Shown: piece by piece, positions 12,968 to 21,820 of the stretch
Numbering within the stretch: the first letter of the stretch is position 1
Layout: the number at the start of each line of letters is the position of its first letter
Assembly: GCA_902526085.1 (NCBI GenBank)
Contig: CABZJN010000006.1
Location: 1-59,611, forward strand
Direction of reading: 5' to 3'
DNA length: 59,611 nucleotides
DNA from: an uncultured Pelagibacteraceae bacterium
GTDB taxonomy: Bacteria; Pseudomonadota; Alphaproteobacteria; Pelagibacterales; Pelagibacteraceae
The notes under the pieces: generated by a model
Seen by the model: only the letters and a program-made list of their open reading frames with translations
Told to the model about the DNA's origin: nothing
Databases searched by the model: none
Position numbers and translations under genes: made by a program

Positions 12968-13342
12968 TTACTTAAGTTCTACTTTTGCGCCTGCTGCTTC
13001 TAATTTAGTCTTTATTTCTTCAGCATCTTTTTTGTTAACACCTGATTTTATTTCTTTAGGTGCGCCTTCAACTAAATCTTTTGCTTCTTTCAATCCTAAT
13101 TCAGTAATAGCACGCACTTCTTTAATTACATTAATTTTTTTATCACCTGCAGCTACTAACATAATTGTAAAATCGTCTTTCTCCTCAGCTGAAGCGTCTC
13201 CACCTGACGCAGCTGGTACAGCAGTAGCAACAGCAGCAGCAGCTGTAACTCCCCATTTTTCCTCTAATTGTTTTGATAGCTCTGCTGCTTCAACAACAGT
13301 TAAGCTAGATAAATCCTCTATAATTTTATTTAAGTCAGCCAT
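12968..13342 (-). CDS. rplL: 50S ribosomal protein L7/L12
   Basis: This is the stalk protein bL12 that recruits translation GTPases. The 124 residues show the three parts of the family: an N-terminal helical dimerisation domain, an Ala-rich hinge (residues about 35-50, [15 protein letters not shown]) and the C-terminal domain with [20 protein letters not shown]. It follows its partner rplJ after 22 bases and precedes rpoB. Confidence 0.97.
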   Translation of the reverse strand: MADLNKIIEDLSSLTVVEAAELSKQLEEKWGVTAAAAVATAVPAASGGDASAEEKDDFTIMLVAAGDKKINVIKEVRAITELGLKEAKDLVEGAPKEIKSGVNKKDAEEIKTKLEAAGAKVELK

Positions 13343-13364
13343 AATGATAATTTTTTATCCCTAG

Positions 13365-13874
13365 TTAATTTTTTGATTTTTCGAGCGCTAAAATAGCGAT
13401 TTTTGACGCTGGTGCAAGTAAAATACTTGTAATTTTTTGTGCTGGAGACCTTAAAATACCTACTATTTTAGCCCTAGCCTCGTCTAGTGTTGGTAATGTT
13501 GCTACATTTTGTACACCAGCCAAGTCTAAAACGTCAGGGCCCATGATTCCACCCAAAATTTTAAGGTTTTCATTTTCTTTTGAAAATTTTGTAAGAATTT
13601 TTGCTGAGGCTATAGCATCATTAGATAGTGCGACAGCTGTTGGCCCTGCAAATAAATTTGATAATTCTTTACACTTCGTTTTTTGTAATGCTAATTTTGT
13701 AATTCTATTATTAGTAATCTTGAATTTAATACCATGTTCTCGCATTCTTTTTCTAAGGTCATCTAATTGAGTTACAGTTAAACCTTGATAGTGAGTAACA
13801 ATAACAGCCTCAGTTTTTTCAAATTGAGATGACATATCATCGATATACCGTTTTTTTTGTTCTTTGTTCATCAT
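13365..13874 (-). CDS. rplJ: 50S ribosomal protein L10
   Basis: This is uL10, the base of the L12 stalk. The 169 residues contain the conserved VTQLDDLRKRMREHGIKFK and KITNNRITKLAL segments, followed by the helical tail that binds L12 dimers. Two adjacent methionines (13874 and 13871) could start it. It follows rplA after two bases, so no room is left for a long L10 leader of the kind known in enterobacteria. Confidence 0.96.
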   Translation of the reverse strand: MMNKEQKKRYIDDMSSQFEKTEAVIVTHYQGLTVTQLDDLRKRMREHGIKFKITNNRITKLALQKTKCKELSNLFAGPTAVALSNDAIASAKILTKFSKENENLKILGGIMGPDVLDLAGVQNVATLPTLDEARAKIVGILRSPAQKITSILLAPASKIAILALEKSKN

Positions 13875-13876
13875 AA

Positions 13877-14566
13877 TTAAAAACTCTTATCCAGTTTAAT
13901 TTTATAAGATACACCCATACTTGAAGTTATAAAAACTTGTTTAACTAAATCGCCTTTAATTGTTAAATTAGATTTCTCTTTTTCTAAAGATTCTATTATC
14001 GCATTATAATTTTTAATAATTTTCTCATCATTGAATGATTTTTTTCCTATACTCAATCCAATATTTCCATCTTTATCATTTCTGACTTCAGCTTGTCCAG
14101 CCTTTGCTTCACTAATTGCTTTTGCAATTTCATTTGTAACAGTTCCTAATTTTGGATTTGGCATCAATCCTTTTGGTCCTAAAATTTTACCTAATTTTGA
14201 TAATTTAATCATCATTGACGGGGTACATATAAGTTTTTCAAAATTCATATTTCCATTTTTTATTTTTTCAACTAGATCATCTCCTCCTACTAAATCAGCT
14301 TTTGCATCTTTAGCTTCTTGTATTTTTGCCTCCTCACATACAACAGCAACTTTGATTACCTTACCTGTCCCGCCTGGCATATTTACAACAGTTCTTAAAT
14401 TTATTTCATTTTTTTTTTGCTTATTATTTATTCTGAAACTTAAATCTATTGACTCATCAAAATTAGCTGTGCAATTTTCTTTAATAATTTTTAAAACTTT
14501 ATCAACTACATCTGGAGCTTTATCTTTTGAATTAGTTGGCAATTTTTTATATCTTTTTGATTTCAT
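13877..14566 (-). CDS. rplA: 50S ribosomal protein L1
   Basis: This is ribosomal protein uL1 of the E-site stalk. The 229 residues carry VNMPGGTGK, the KLGKILGPKGLMPNPKLGTV signature and a C-terminal KQVFITSSMGVSYKI. Its start overlaps the rplK stop by one base, so the two are probably translationally coupled. Autoregulation by L1 on its own mRNA is known elsewhere, but no site could be identified here. Confidence 0.97.
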   Translation of the reverse strand: MKSKRYKKLPTNSKDKAPDVVDKVLKIIKENCTANFDESIDLSFRINNKQKKNEINLRTVVNMPGGTGKVIKVAVVCEEAKIQEAKDAKADLVGGDDLVEKIKNGNMNFEKLICTPSMMIKLSKLGKILGPKGLMPNPKLGTVTNEIAKAISEAKAGQAEVRNDKDGNIGLSIGKKSFNDEKIIKNYNAIIESLEKEKSNLTIKGDLVKQVFITSSMGVSYKIKLDKSF

Positions 14567-14994
14567 TATTCTTTTACCTCAATTCCCATTGATCTTGCAG
14601 ATCCTGCTATTATTTTTGAAGCTTCATCTAAGTCGTGAGCATTTAGGTCTTTCATTTTTTTTTCAGCTATATCCTTTAATTGCTGTTTAGATATTGAACC
14701 AATAATATTTCTTCCAGGTTCCTTTGATCCACTTTTTAATTTCATTGCTTCCTTAATAAAATGAGATGCCGGTGGTGATTTTATAACAAAATCAAATTTT
14801 TTATCTTTATAAACTGTTATAATTACTGGCACAGGTTTTCCAGCAAAAGATTTTGTTTTGTCGTTAAATGCTTTACAGAATTCCATTATATTAATTCCTC
14901 TTTGCCCAAGAGCCGGACCTACCGGTGGAGCTGGATTTGCCTGACCACCTTTAATTTGCAATTTTACATATCCACTTATTTCTTTTTTTGCCAT
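14566..14994 (-). CDS. rplK: 50S ribosomal protein L11
   Basis: This is ribosomal protein uL11 of the GTPase-associated centre. The 142 residues begin [20 protein letters not shown] and contain [20 protein letters not shown], the thiostrepton-site motif. The C-terminal rRNA-binding domain ends in [12 protein letters not shown]. The gene overlaps nusG by one base (TAATG) and rplA by one base. Confidence 0.97.
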   Translation of the reverse strand: MAKKEISGYVKLQIKGGQANPAPPVGPALGQRGINIMEFCKAFNDKTKSFAGKPVPVIITVYKDKKFDFVIKSPPASHFIKEAMKLKSGSKEPGRNIIGSISKQQLKDIAEKKMKDLNAHDLDEASKIIAGSARSMGIEVKE

Positions 14995-15524
14995 TAACTT
15001 GCCTTTTCTACTTGGTTATATTCTAAATCAACAGGTGTTGGACGTCCAAATATTGAAACAGAAACTTTTAATCTTAATTTATCCTCATCTATGTCCTCAA
15101 CTAAACCACTAAACGAAGCAAACGGACCATCTATAACTTGAACTTTTTCTCCAACATTATATTCAACACCTGATTTTGGTTGCGCTACACCGTCTTTTAT
15201 TTCACCTAATATTTTTTCTATTTCTTTGTCCGAAACAGGAATTGGTGTTCCTTTTGAACCAAGAAATCCACTTACTTTTTTTAAGTTTTTTATCATATGA
15301 TAAATATCATTATTCATTTCACTTTTGATCAAAATATATCCAGGAAAAAATTTTTTTTTTCTTTGAACTCTTTTTCCTCTTTTAACCTCAGTTATGTCAT
15401 GTGTTGGAACTATAATCTCTTCAAACTTATCTGAGATTTTGGCTTTTTCAACTTCCTCTTTAATAAGTTGCGCAACTTTATTTTCAAAACTAGAATGTGA
15501 TTGAACTATATACCAGTTTTTCAT
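14994..15524 (-). CDS. nusG: Transcription elongation/antitermination factor NusG
   Basis: NusG links RNA polymerase to Rho or the ribosome. The 176 residues begin with the NGN domain ([18 protein letters not shown]) and include the [11 protein letters not shown] motif. The protein ends with a KOW domain (about residues 122-175, [20 protein letters not shown]). It overlaps secE by one base on one side and rplK by one base on the other. Confidence 0.97.
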   Translation of the reverse strand: MKNWYIVQSHSSFENKVAQLIKEEVEKAKISDKFEEIIVPTHDITEVKRGKRVQRKKKFFPGYILIKSEMNNDIYHMIKNLKKVSGFLGSKGTPIPVSDKEIEKILGEIKDGVAQPKSGVEYNVGEKVQVIDGPFASFSGLVEDIDEDKLRLKVSVSIFGRPTPVDLEYNQVEKAS

Positions 15525-15715
15525 TAAATACTTACCTTAAGAATTATCTCTAAAAAAAACTTTAAAATTTGATCTAATAATAAGAAAAACAGTGAAGCTA
15601 AAACAGCCATTGCAAAAACCATTAAAGCACCTTGCACAGTTTCTTTAGCTGTTGGCCAAGTTACTTTAAAAGCCTCTTGTTTAACATCCTGTATAAATTT
15701 TAAAGGGTTTTTCAT
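15524..15715 (-). CDS. secE: Preprotein translocase subunit SecE
   Basis: SecE is the small clamp subunit of the SecYEG channel in the inner membrane. The 63 residues have the single-helix form: an amphipathic N-terminal part with the conserved F(I)QDVKQEAFKVTWPT motif, then one membrane helix from about residue 30. The start lies 19 bases after the tRNA-Trp 3' end, so the tRNA and secE are likely cotranscribed. Confidence 0.96.
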   Translation of the reverse strand: MKNPLKFIQDVKQEAFKVTWPTAKETVQGALMVFAMAVLASLFFLLLDQILKFFLEIILKVSI

Positions 15716-15734
15716 ATATAATCTGAAACTAAAC

Positions 15735-15810
15735 TGGCAGGAGCGAAGGGAATCGAACCCCCAACCTCCGGTTTTGGAGACCGGCGCTCTACCAATTGAG
15801 CTACACTCCT
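15735..15810 (-). tRNA. tRNA-Trp (CCA anticodon)
   Basis: A full cloverleaf is seen on the minus strand: acceptor AGGAGTG/CGCTCCT, discriminator G and an encoded CCA end. The anticodon loop CTCCAAA lies on a CCGGT/ACCGG stem, giving anticodon CCA for tryptophan. It lies seven bases after tuf and before secE, as in many proteobacterial tuf-secE-nusG loci. Confidence 0.97.
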
Positions 15811-15817
15811 ATTGAGT

Positions 15818-17008
15818 TTACTCTATAATTTTAGTTACTACTCCAGCTCCTACTGTTCTACCACCTTCTCTAATTGCAAAGTTAAGCTTTTCGTCCATTG
15901 CAATAGGTGTGATAAGTTTTACCGTAAATTTAGCATCATCACCTGGCATTACCATTTCTGTTCCTGCTGGTAATTCTACTTCTCCAGTTACATCTGTCGT
16001 TCTAAAATAAAATTGGGGTCTATATTTAGTAAAGAATGGTGTATGTCTTCCACCTTCCTCTTTTTTAAGTACATATGCTTGAGCTTCAAATTTGGTATGT
16101 GGTTTTATTGATCCCGGTTTACATAGAACTTGCCCTCTTTCGACATCAGTTCTTTCAACACCTCTAAGAAGTGCACCAATGTTGTCACCGGCTTCACCTG
16201 AATCAAGGAGTTTTCTGAACATTTCAACTCCAGTACAAACTGATTTTTTTGTCTCTCGAATTCCAACGATTTCAATTTCTTCACCTGTTTTAATTACGCC
16301 AGACTCTACTCTTCCAGTAACCACGGTTCCTCTTCCAGAAATTGAAAAAACATCCTCAACTGGCATCAAAAAATCTTTATCTTTTGGTCTGTCTGGTTGT
16401 GGGATAAAATCATCAACTGATTTCATTAATTCCATAATCGAATTTTTTCCAATATCATCATCCCTACCTTCAACTGCAGCTAACGCAGATCCTTTTATAA
16501 TTGGTGTTTTATCTCCTGGAAATTTATAAGATGTTAATAAATCTTTAATTTCTTCCTCAACCAAGTCTATCATTTCTTTATCATCAACTTGATCAACTTT
16601 ATTTAAGTATACTACAATTGCAGGGACACCTACTTGACGTGCAAGTAGAATATGCTCTCTTGTTTGAGGCATAGGACCGTCAGCTGCATTTACAACTAAA
16701 ATTGCACCATCCATTTGTGCTGCTCCTGTAATCATATTTTTTACGTAATCAGCGTGACCTGGGCAGTCTACATGTGCGTAATGTCTTTTTTCAGTTTCAT
16801 ACTCAACGTGAGCTGTTGAAATAGTTATACCTCTCTCTTTCTCCTCAGGAGCTTTATCTATTTGATCATATGCTACAAAGTTTGCTCCACCACCTTCAGA
16901 CAGAACTTTTGTTATTGCAGCTGTTAAAGTTGTTTTACCATGGTCAACGTGTCCGATTGTACCAATGTTACAATGCGGTTTATTTCTTACAAATTTTTCC
17001 TTCGACAT
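15818..17008 (-). CDS. tuf: Elongation factor Tu
   Basis: EF-Tu delivers aminoacyl-tRNA to the ribosome. The 396 residues show GHVDHGKTT (19-27), the switch region [26 protein letters not shown] and NKVD. Domains 2 and 3 are intact to the C-terminal [15 protein letters not shown]. This is the only tuf in the window. It sits in the tRNA-Tyr/tRNA-Gly/tRNA-Trp cluster rather than between fusA and rpsJ. Confidence 0.98.
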   Translation of the reverse strand: MSKEKFVRNKPHCNIGTIGHVDHGKTTLTAAITKVLSEGGGANFVAYDQIDKAPEEKERGITISTAHVEYETEKRHYAHVDCPGHADYVKNMITGAAQMDGAILVVNAADGPMPQTREHILLARQVGVPAIVVYLNKVDQVDDKEMIDLVEEEIKDLLTSYKFPGDKTPIIKGSALAAVEGRDDDIGKNSIMELMKSVDDFIPQPDRPKDKDFLMPVEDVFSISGRGTVVTGRVESGVIKTGEEIEIVGIRETKKSVCTGVEMFRKLLDSGEAGDNIGALLRGVERTDVERGQVLCKPGSIKPHTKFEAQAYVLKKEEGGRHTPFFTKYRPQFYFRTTDVTGEVELPAGTEMVMPGDDAKFTVKLITPIAMDEKLNFAIREGGRTVGAGVVTKIIE

Positions 17009-17045
17009 TACTTTTTTTCCTCACTTTATTTTTATATTACTTTTT

Positions 17046-17119
17046 TGGAGCGGGTGATGAGAATCGAACTCACGCAACCAGCTTGGAAGGCTAGTGTTCT
17101 ACCACTGAACTACACCCGC
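17046..17119 (-). tRNA. tRNA-Gly (TCC anticodon)
   Basis: The minus strand folds as a cloverleaf with acceptor GCGGGTG/CACCCGC, discriminator T and encoded CCA. The anticodon loop CTTCCAA gives TCC for glycine. It lies 41 bases after tRNA-Tyr and 37 bases before tuf, so it is probably processed from the tuf transcript. Confidence 0.96.
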
Positions 17120-17160
17120 ATACCCAAGTGTGCACTCCAAATTATCTAAAGTTTAAAGAA

Positions 17161-17246
<86 letters not shown>

Positions 17247-17297
17247 CAATTAGAGGGAAGCGTCCCCGTGTTCAATAAAGCTTTAAACAACATGCGT

Positions 17298-17325
17298 TTT
17301 ATATATTTTTATTGTACAAATGCAA
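17298..17325 (-). promoter_or_regulatory. Candidate promoter of the tRNA-Tyr/tRNA-Gly/tuf unit
   Basis: On the minus strand a TTGCAT hexamer (17320-17325) and TATAAA (17298-17303) are separated by 16 bases and lie about 50 bases before tRNA-Tyr. The spacing suits a sigma-70-type promoter, but the -35 match is partial and the region is AT-rich, so this is a tentative call. Confidence 0.35.
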
Positions 17326-17374
17326 TACGTGAATTTCAGGAAAAATAGTATAAAAACCCTATAAATTCATAAAT

Positions 17375-18112
17375 ATGACACAAAAATCATCCTTTTTTAT
17401 TGCTGGACGTCATGCTGTAATTGGAGCATTAAAAAATCCTAGAAGAAGAGTCATCAAAATATTCTTAACAGAAGAGAGTAAAAAAAATATTCACAAACAA
17501 AACCCTCATAAAAATTTATTAAAAGATTTAAAAGTTTTTTTTAAAACAAAAAAAGAATTAGATAAATATTGTAGAAGCGAGGATATTTTACACCAAGGTT
17601 ATGTTGCTGAAATAGAACACTTAGCAAATCCTGAACTCAAAGAATTCATTAGAGATAAAAATAATTTAACATTTGCTTGTTTGGATGGTGTTACAGATCC
17701 TAGAAATATTGGTTCATTAATTAGAAGTGCAGTTTCATTTAATATTGACGGACTAATTGTTAAGGAAAGACATTTTCCGAGTGAGAGTAAATTGCTATAT
17801 AAGGCTGCAAGCGGATGTATTGAGAATTTAAATATTTTTGAAGTATCAAACATAAATACTTCTTTAAAATATTTGAGGGATAAAAATTTTTGGGTTTATG
17901 GCTTCACAGCTAAAAGTAAAAAAAATTTTACAGACATTGAGTGGAAAGGAAATAATATTTTACTATTTGGATCAGAAGGGTATGGGTTAAAACAGCATAC
18001 TGAAAAATATACAGACTTTTCAGTAAAAATAGATATTAATAAAAATGTTGAGAGTTTAAATATATCTAATAGTGCTGCGATAGTTTTTCATCATATAAAA
18101 CAGCAAAAATAA
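17375..18112 (+). CDS. rlmB: RlmB-like 23S rRNA (guanosine-2'-O-)-methyltransferase
   Basis: This is a SpoU/TrmH-class knotted methyltransferase, 245 residues. The N-terminal substrate-binding domain (IAGRHAVIGALKNPRRRV) resembles RlmB/TrmH proteins. The three catalytic motifs are visible: DPRNIGSLIRSA, LLFGSEGYGL and ESLNISNSAAIV. It likely 2'-O-methylates a guanosine of 23S rRNA. The exact target nucleotide is inferred from family resemblance; another SpoU substrate is possible. It is divergent from the tRNA-Tyr unit. Confidence 0.85.
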   Translation: MTQKSSFFIAGRHAVIGALKNPRRRVIKIFLTEESKKNIHKQNPHKNLLKDLKVFFKTKKELDKYCRSEDILHQGYVAEIEHLANPELKEFIRDKNNLTFACLDGVTDPRNIGSLIRSAVSFNIDGLIVKERHFPSESKLLYKAASGCIENLNIFEVSNINTSLKYLRDKNFWVYGFTAKSKKNFTDIEWKGNNILLFGSEGYGLKQHTEKYTDFSVKIDINKNVESLNISNSAAIVFHHIKQQK

Positions 18113-18152
18113 TTCTTGATAATATGTTAAATACTATTAAAAAACGCATCAT

Positions 18153-18228
18153 GCCCTTGTAGCTCAGCTGGTAGAGCAATTGATTTGTAATCAATAGGTC
18201 CGCGGTTCGAATCCGTGCGGGGGCACCA
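18153..18228 (+). tRNA. tRNA-Thr (TGT anticodon)
   Basis: The plus strand gives acceptor GCCCTTG/CGGGGGC (one G-T pair), encoded CCA and an anticodon loop TTTGTAA (anticodon TGT, threonine) on an ATTGA/TCAAT stem. Its 3' end is three bases from the stop codon of the convergent DmdA/GcvT-like gene. Confidence 0.95.
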
Positions 18229-18231
18229 TCA

Positions 18232-19380
18232 CTACTTTAATTGTTTTGATGTAATTTGTTTTTTTGGGTCAAAAAAAGGCTTATCAATAACTTCGCATTT
18301 AAAATTCTTATCCTTAATTGAAACTTCAATAACTAAACCAATTTTGGAATATTCAACGTCAACTATAGCTAAAGCAATATTTTTTTTTAAGCGTGGAGAA
18401 TAAACAGCTGAGGTAACTTTCCCTATAACATTATTATCAAACATTAAAGGCCAAAATATAGTGTTTGGTCCACTTAACTTTTCACATTTAATTTCTAAAC
18501 CAACTTGTAATCTTTTTATTCCATCGGATTTTATTTTTTTTAACGCTTTTTTTCCTATAAAATTAATGTCACCATCTAAGTTAACTAAACGATCTAAACC
18601 AAGTTCAAATGGGTTTGTATTTATATCTGCATCAGCATGATAAGAAAGCATTCCACCTTCTATTCTTCTAATAGAAGAAGTATGACCTGGTTTTAGTCCA
18701 AATTCTTTTCCTGCTAACATAATTTTTTCATATAGTTCATTTCCCTTTGAACCATCTCTTAAAAACAATTCATAACCAAATTCACTTGACCAGCCAGTTC
18801 TTGATACAATTAATGGTATTCCATCTAAATCTAATTCTCGAAACCAATAATATTTTAAATCTTTTATACTTTCTCCAAATAATTTAATCATTATTTCAGC
18901 AGACTTTGGTCCTTGTAATTGCAATGGGGATACATCCGGCTCCGATATTTTAACATCTAGTCCTGAATTAATAGCTACTCCCTGAGCCCATAATAAAATA
19001 TCACTATCTCCTAAGGATAACCAAAAGTGATTTTCCCCCAACCTTAAAAGAACTGGATCATTTAATATACCACCCTCAGCATTTGTAATTAAAACATATT
19101 TACATTGTCCTACAGATAATTTTGATAGGTCTCTTGGGGTTAATAGTTGAATAAATTTAAAGGCATCGGGTCCAGTTATTTCAACTTGTCTTTCAACCGC
19201 AACGTCACAAAGTATAGCTGTTTCAATTAAGTTCCAAAAATTCTGTTCTGGATCTCCAAAATCACGAGGTATGTACATGTGGTTATAAACAGAAAAACCT
19301 GTTGCGCCCCACCTGACAGTTGCATCAAAATATGGAGATTTTCTAATTTGAGTTCCAAACCCAAAATTTTTATTAGTCAT
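18232..19380 (-). CDS. DmdA/GcvT-family tetrahydrofolate-dependent methyl/aminomethyltransferase
   Basis: This 382-residue protein belongs to the glycine-cleavage T-protein fold. It resembles the SAR11 dimethylsulfoniopropionate demethylase DmdA closely in several blocks recalled from that family: VYNHM near the N-terminus, TPRDLSKL, GGILNDPV, EPDVSPLQLQGPKS and RIEGGMLSY. It differs from DmdA as I recall it in the segment before the C-terminal domain (ELGLDRLVN). It could be a true DMSP demethylase or a paralogue acting on another methylated or aminomethyl compound with tetrahydrofolate as acceptor. It overlaps nadK by one base. Confidence 0.75.
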   Translation of the reverse strand: MTNKNFGFGTQIRKSPYFDATVRWGATGFSVYNHMYIPRDFGDPEQNFWNLIETAILCDVAVERQVEITGPDAFKFIQLLTPRDLSKLSVGQCKYVLITNAEGGILNDPVLLRLGENHFWLSLGDSDILLWAQGVAINSGLDVKISEPDVSPLQLQGPKSAEIMIKLFGESIKDLKYYWFRELDLDGIPLIVSRTGWSSEFGYELFLRDGSKGNELYEKIMLAGKEFGLKPGHTSSIRRIEGGMLSYHADADINTNPFELGLDRLVNLDGDINFIGKKALKKIKSDGIKRLQVGLEIKCEKLSGPNTIFWPLMFDNNVIGKVTSAVYSPRLKKNIALAIVDVEYSKIGLVIEVSIKDKNFKCEVIDKPFFDPKKQITSKQLK

Positions 19381-20150
19381 TAATTAGTTTCTTTTCTGAT
19401 TTGCTCTATTTTAATTTTTTTTTGAAGACTTCTGTTTGAATCATATAAAAGATTAAATCTAATTTTTTTATTAATCTTAATAGATATAGTCTTTGCATTT
19501 CTTACTTCATAATTGTCAGCAACCGCACTTATTGGTCTTTTATTAATATTTAGATTTTTGATTGTTATATTTGATTTATCGCTCACAACTCTTCCCTTCC
19601 ATCTTCTAGGTCTAAAAGCACTAATAGGCCTAATAGAAAGTTTTTTAGAGTCTAAGTTTAATATTGGCCCATAAACTGACATATTATATGCAGTGCTACC
19701 CGCAGGTGTTGAAATCAATACACCATCTGAGACTAATTTTTTTATAATCTTTTGAGAACCGTTTGAAATCTCAAGTGATGCTGTTTGCCTGCTTTGTCTT
19801 AAAATTGAGACTTCATTTATGGCAATAGACTTTTTAGTTTTGTTAAATTTATTTTTTACACTCATTTCTAAAGGAGAAATCGAAACTTGTTTTGCTTTAG
19901 ATAAATTTCTAATAGTATTTTTTGACGAAAACTTATTCATTAAAAAACCATAACTACCAGCATTTATTCCATAGAATGGTTTTTTGTATTTATTATACTT
20001 TTTCAATGACGAAAGCATAAAACCATCGCCTCCAACAACAATTATTAGATTACACTTACCTAATGATATATTTTTGATTTTATTATCTAGAAAATTTTTA
20101 ATTTTATTTGATGTTTTTGTATGATCAAAAAGAATATGAGGCTTTAACAT
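19380..20150 (-). CDS. nadK: NAD kinase
   Basis: This enzyme phosphorylates NAD to NADP. The 256 residues have the catalytic GGDGFML motif, NAGSYGFLMN, and the second signature with STPAGSTAYNMSVYGPIL. The length fits the short bacterial form. Its ATG is only four bases from the mature 3' end of tRNA-Leu. After tRNA processing the mRNA would therefore be nearly leaderless. Confidence 0.93.
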   Translation of the reverse strand: MLKPHILFDHTKTSNKIKNFLDNKIKNISLGKCNLIIVVGGDGFMLSSLKKYNKYKKPFYGINAGSYGFLMNKFSSKNTIRNLSKAKQVSISPLEMSVKNKFNKTKKSIAINEVSILRQSRQTASLEISNGSQKIIKKLVSDGVLISTPAGSTAYNMSVYGPILNLDSKKLSIRPISAFRPRRWKGRVVSDKSNITIKNLNINKRPISAVADNYEVRNAKTISIKINKKIRFNLLYDSNRSLQKKIKIEQIRKETN

Positions 20151-20154
20151 TTAG

Positions 20155-20240
20155 TGGTGCCCTCGGCCAGACTCGAACTGGCACTCCATAAATGGCAAGG
20201 ATTTTAAGTCCTTTGTGTCTACCAATTTCACCACGAGGGC
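20155..20240 (-). tRNA. tRNA-Leu (TAA anticodon)
   Basis: The minus strand shows a class II tRNA: acceptor GCCCTCG/CGAGGGC, discriminator A, encoded CCA, a long variable arm, and anticodon loop CTTAAAA (TAA, leucine) on an AAGGA/TCCTT stem. Its 5' half is repeated at 21840-21869, marking it as a probable integration target. Confidence 0.96.
20202..20231. repeat. Left core copy of tRNA-Leu direct repeat (attachment-site-like)
   Basis: Thirty bases inside tRNA-Leu, from the anticodon loop towards the 5' end, recur exactly and in the same orientation at 21840-21869. The two copies remain alignable for about five more bases with two mismatches. A duplicated tRNA segment bounding foreign cargo is the usual footprint of tyrosine-recombinase integration. 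Confidence 0.7.
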
Positions 20241-20321
20241 ATGAGTTATTTTCATGAGTGTTTATGCCAATATTTATAATTGAACAAGAGGAATAAGTAA
20301 ATTTTTTTTATTTTATCTCTC

Positions 20322-20343
20322 TGGCTTCTAGTTGGCTTCTAGT
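20322..20343 (+). repeat. Tandem 11-base repeat, left arm-site candidate
   Basis: The unit TGGCTTCTAGT occurs twice with no gap. Its core CTTCTAGT reappears twice, with the same 11-base period and orientation, at the other end of the islet. One-helical-turn spacing is typical of protein-binding arrays such as integrase arm sites. Confidence 0.5.
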
Positions 20344-20369
20344 TATCCTATAAAATCCTACAAGTATTA

Positions 20370-21101
20370 TTAATTTAATATTTTTTTCTTCGCTTTTTCA
20401 AACTCATCTTTAGTTAAAACTCCATCATCCATTAATTGTTTTAGTTCTTTTATTTGAGTAACTATATCTGAGCTAGTAATATTTGATGAGGTGTCTTGTT
20501 GTTTGGTAACTAATTTTTTAGTTAAAAGCTTTTTTTTCTCATTAAATTCATTCTGATCAATAATGCCTAATTTTAAATATCTTTGTAATTTTTGTAATTC
20601 TTCAATATCAGTGATTATTTCTTTTTTTGAATTATTTTTATTTGAGGATTCTTGATTATTGTTAGAATTTTTTATATCACCTAAAAAACCCAATTCAGTC
20701 AGTCTTGCAAAAATTTCTTTTTCAGACAACTTGCTATTAATTTTTGATTTTTTCCCTTTTCCGGTATTAATTCCATTATCCCATTTGATTGTTCTGTTTC
20801 TTGCAAATAATTTACATTCAACTCCATTTCCAGATCTTTCACAATTTTGAAGAATGTGACTATCTCCACCTTTGCAATTATTCATTCCAGCAGAGCAGTA
20901 TAAATAGCTATACGCATTACCATCCATAGAAACAGCAAACAAATAAGGTGCTTTAGATGTTGTTGATCCTTTGACATACTCAACAAACTTTGCGGCAACA
21001 CCAGGATGCAGATTTATCTCACCTCTTCCCCATTTGGACTCTGCAAATGCATTGGGTTTAATTAAAATTAACAAGAGTATTATTTTAAAAAAATATTTCA
21101 T
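20370..21101 (-). CDS. Exported protein with two C-terminal SHOCT-like segments
   Basis: The 243 residues start with a signal peptide (MKYFFKIILLLILIKPNAFA). A cysteine-containing domain follows (Cys residues in YLYCSAGMNNC, ILQNCERSG, VECKLFA). After a low-complexity linker come two short helical hairpins resembling SHOCT motifs: one around LKLGIIDQNEFNEKK and one around MDDGVLTKDEFEKAKKKIL. SHOCT segments are usually oligomerisation modules. The specific role is unknown. It lies in the tRNA-Leu islet, 28 bases after the next gene upstream. Confidence 0.7.
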   Translation of the reverse strand: MKYFFKIILLLILIKPNAFAESKWGRGEINLHPGVAAKFVEYVKGSTTSKAPYLFAVSMDGNAYSYLYCSAGMNNCKGGDSHILQNCERSGNGVECKLFARNRTIKWDNGINTGKGKKSKINSKLSEKEIFARLTELGFLGDIKNSNNNQESSNKNNSKKEIITDIEELQKLQRYLKLGIIDQNEFNEKKKLLTKKLVTKQQDTSSNITSSDIVTQIKELKQLMDDGVLTKDEFEKAKKKILN

Positions 21102-21129
21102 TTTTTTAATAAGTTGTTTTAAAGATGAT

Positions 21130-21669
21130 TTATTTAACTCCGTTTTTTATTAAATCTCTATAATCTGTTTTATCAATCTTTTCACAAACTTGATCCATAA
21201 CAATGTCGAGAGTGCTTTTATTATTTTCAACCATCGAAAATGTTACACTATTGTGATAGTTATTATTTATTTTTTGGACCGCAAACCCCATTGTAACTGT
21301 GGTGCCTTCAACTTTAGCTTTATCAACAAATGTATAAATTTGGTCTTCATTTGAGTAACTATCCCATTTTGTAGATTGGTATGTATATTTTTCAGGTTTT
21401 TTTCCTTTCCAATCCCAGCCATGGTTAAGAAAACTTTGCTCATGTATCATAACTTTTGATTTTTTTTTAATTTCTTTGTATTTGTAAAAAAAATACCCGA
21501 TATTTGTTCCACTCTTTAACTTATCGTTATTTTTAAAGGGGCCATCTTCTGTTTTATTTTCCATAACAACAGCTTTACATGATAAGTAAGTAAACGGAGT
21601 TGCTGCATATGACATGCTAGGCAAAATTAAAATGAAAAAAACAATTTTTAAAATAAATTTCATAATCAA
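21130..21669 (-). CDS. Exported protein of unknown function
   Basis: I do not recognise this 179-residue protein. It begins with a signal peptide (FILKIVFFILILPSMSYAATP) and is predicted to be periplasmic. The mature part contains two cysteines, one near the start (YLSCKAVV) and one near the end (DQVCEKI), which could form a disulfide. It is the upstream gene of a two-gene unit with the SHOCT-like protein and is cargo of the tRNA-Leu islet. Confidence 0.65.
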   Translation of the reverse strand: MIMKFILKIVFFILILPSMSYAATPFTYLSCKAVVMENKTEDGPFKNNDKLKSGTNIGYFFYKYKEIKKKSKVMIHEQSFLNHGWDWKGKKPEKYTYQSTKWDSYSNEDQIYTFVDKAKVEGTTVTMGFAVQKINNNYHNSVTFSMVENNKSTLDIVMDQVCEKIDKTDYRDLIKNGVK

Positions 21670-21692
21670 AAATACTATTACAATATCATATT

Positions 21693-21713
21693 GACTTCTA
21701 GTCTACTTCTAGT
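21693..21713 (+). repeat. Tandem CTTCTAGT pair, right arm-site candidate
   Basis: Two copies of ACTTCTAGT spaced 11 bases apart match the core of the left-end pair in sequence, period and orientation. They lie upstream of the 179-residue gene and inside the islet. Confidence 0.5.
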
Positions 21714-21792
21714 TTGAAAGAATTTATTATTCATATTTTCCAATAAAAATAATTAAAGGTTTTTTTAAAGTATAGGATTTAATGGGATTTAA

Positions 21793-21820
21793 GACTGTAT
21801 GAGACTGTATGAGACTATCT
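21793..21820 (+). repeat. GACTGTATGA tandem repeat beside the right core copy
   Basis: Two exact 10-base units, GACTGTATGA, are followed by a partial third (GACTATCT). They lie 20 bases from the duplicated tRNA segment. Position and helical phasing suggest a recombinase or accessory-factor binding array. Confidence 0.5.

Noticed and set aside
13380-13460. Possible L10-binding leader for rplJ regulation
   Set aside because: The rplA-rplJ gap is two bases and the sequence is coding; no leader structure can exist there in the usual form.
14031-14690. 219-residue plus-strand open frame opposite rplA and rplK
   Set aside because: It lies wholly antisense to two ribosomal protein genes; its Phe/Ile/Ser-rich translation is typical of a reversed lysine-rich gene.
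17247-17374. Search for a riboswitch or rRNA-type leader upstream of rlmB and tRNA-Tyr
   Set aside because: Only a short GGGA/TCCC-type stem and A/T-rich sequence are visible; no known riboswitch core could be recognised.
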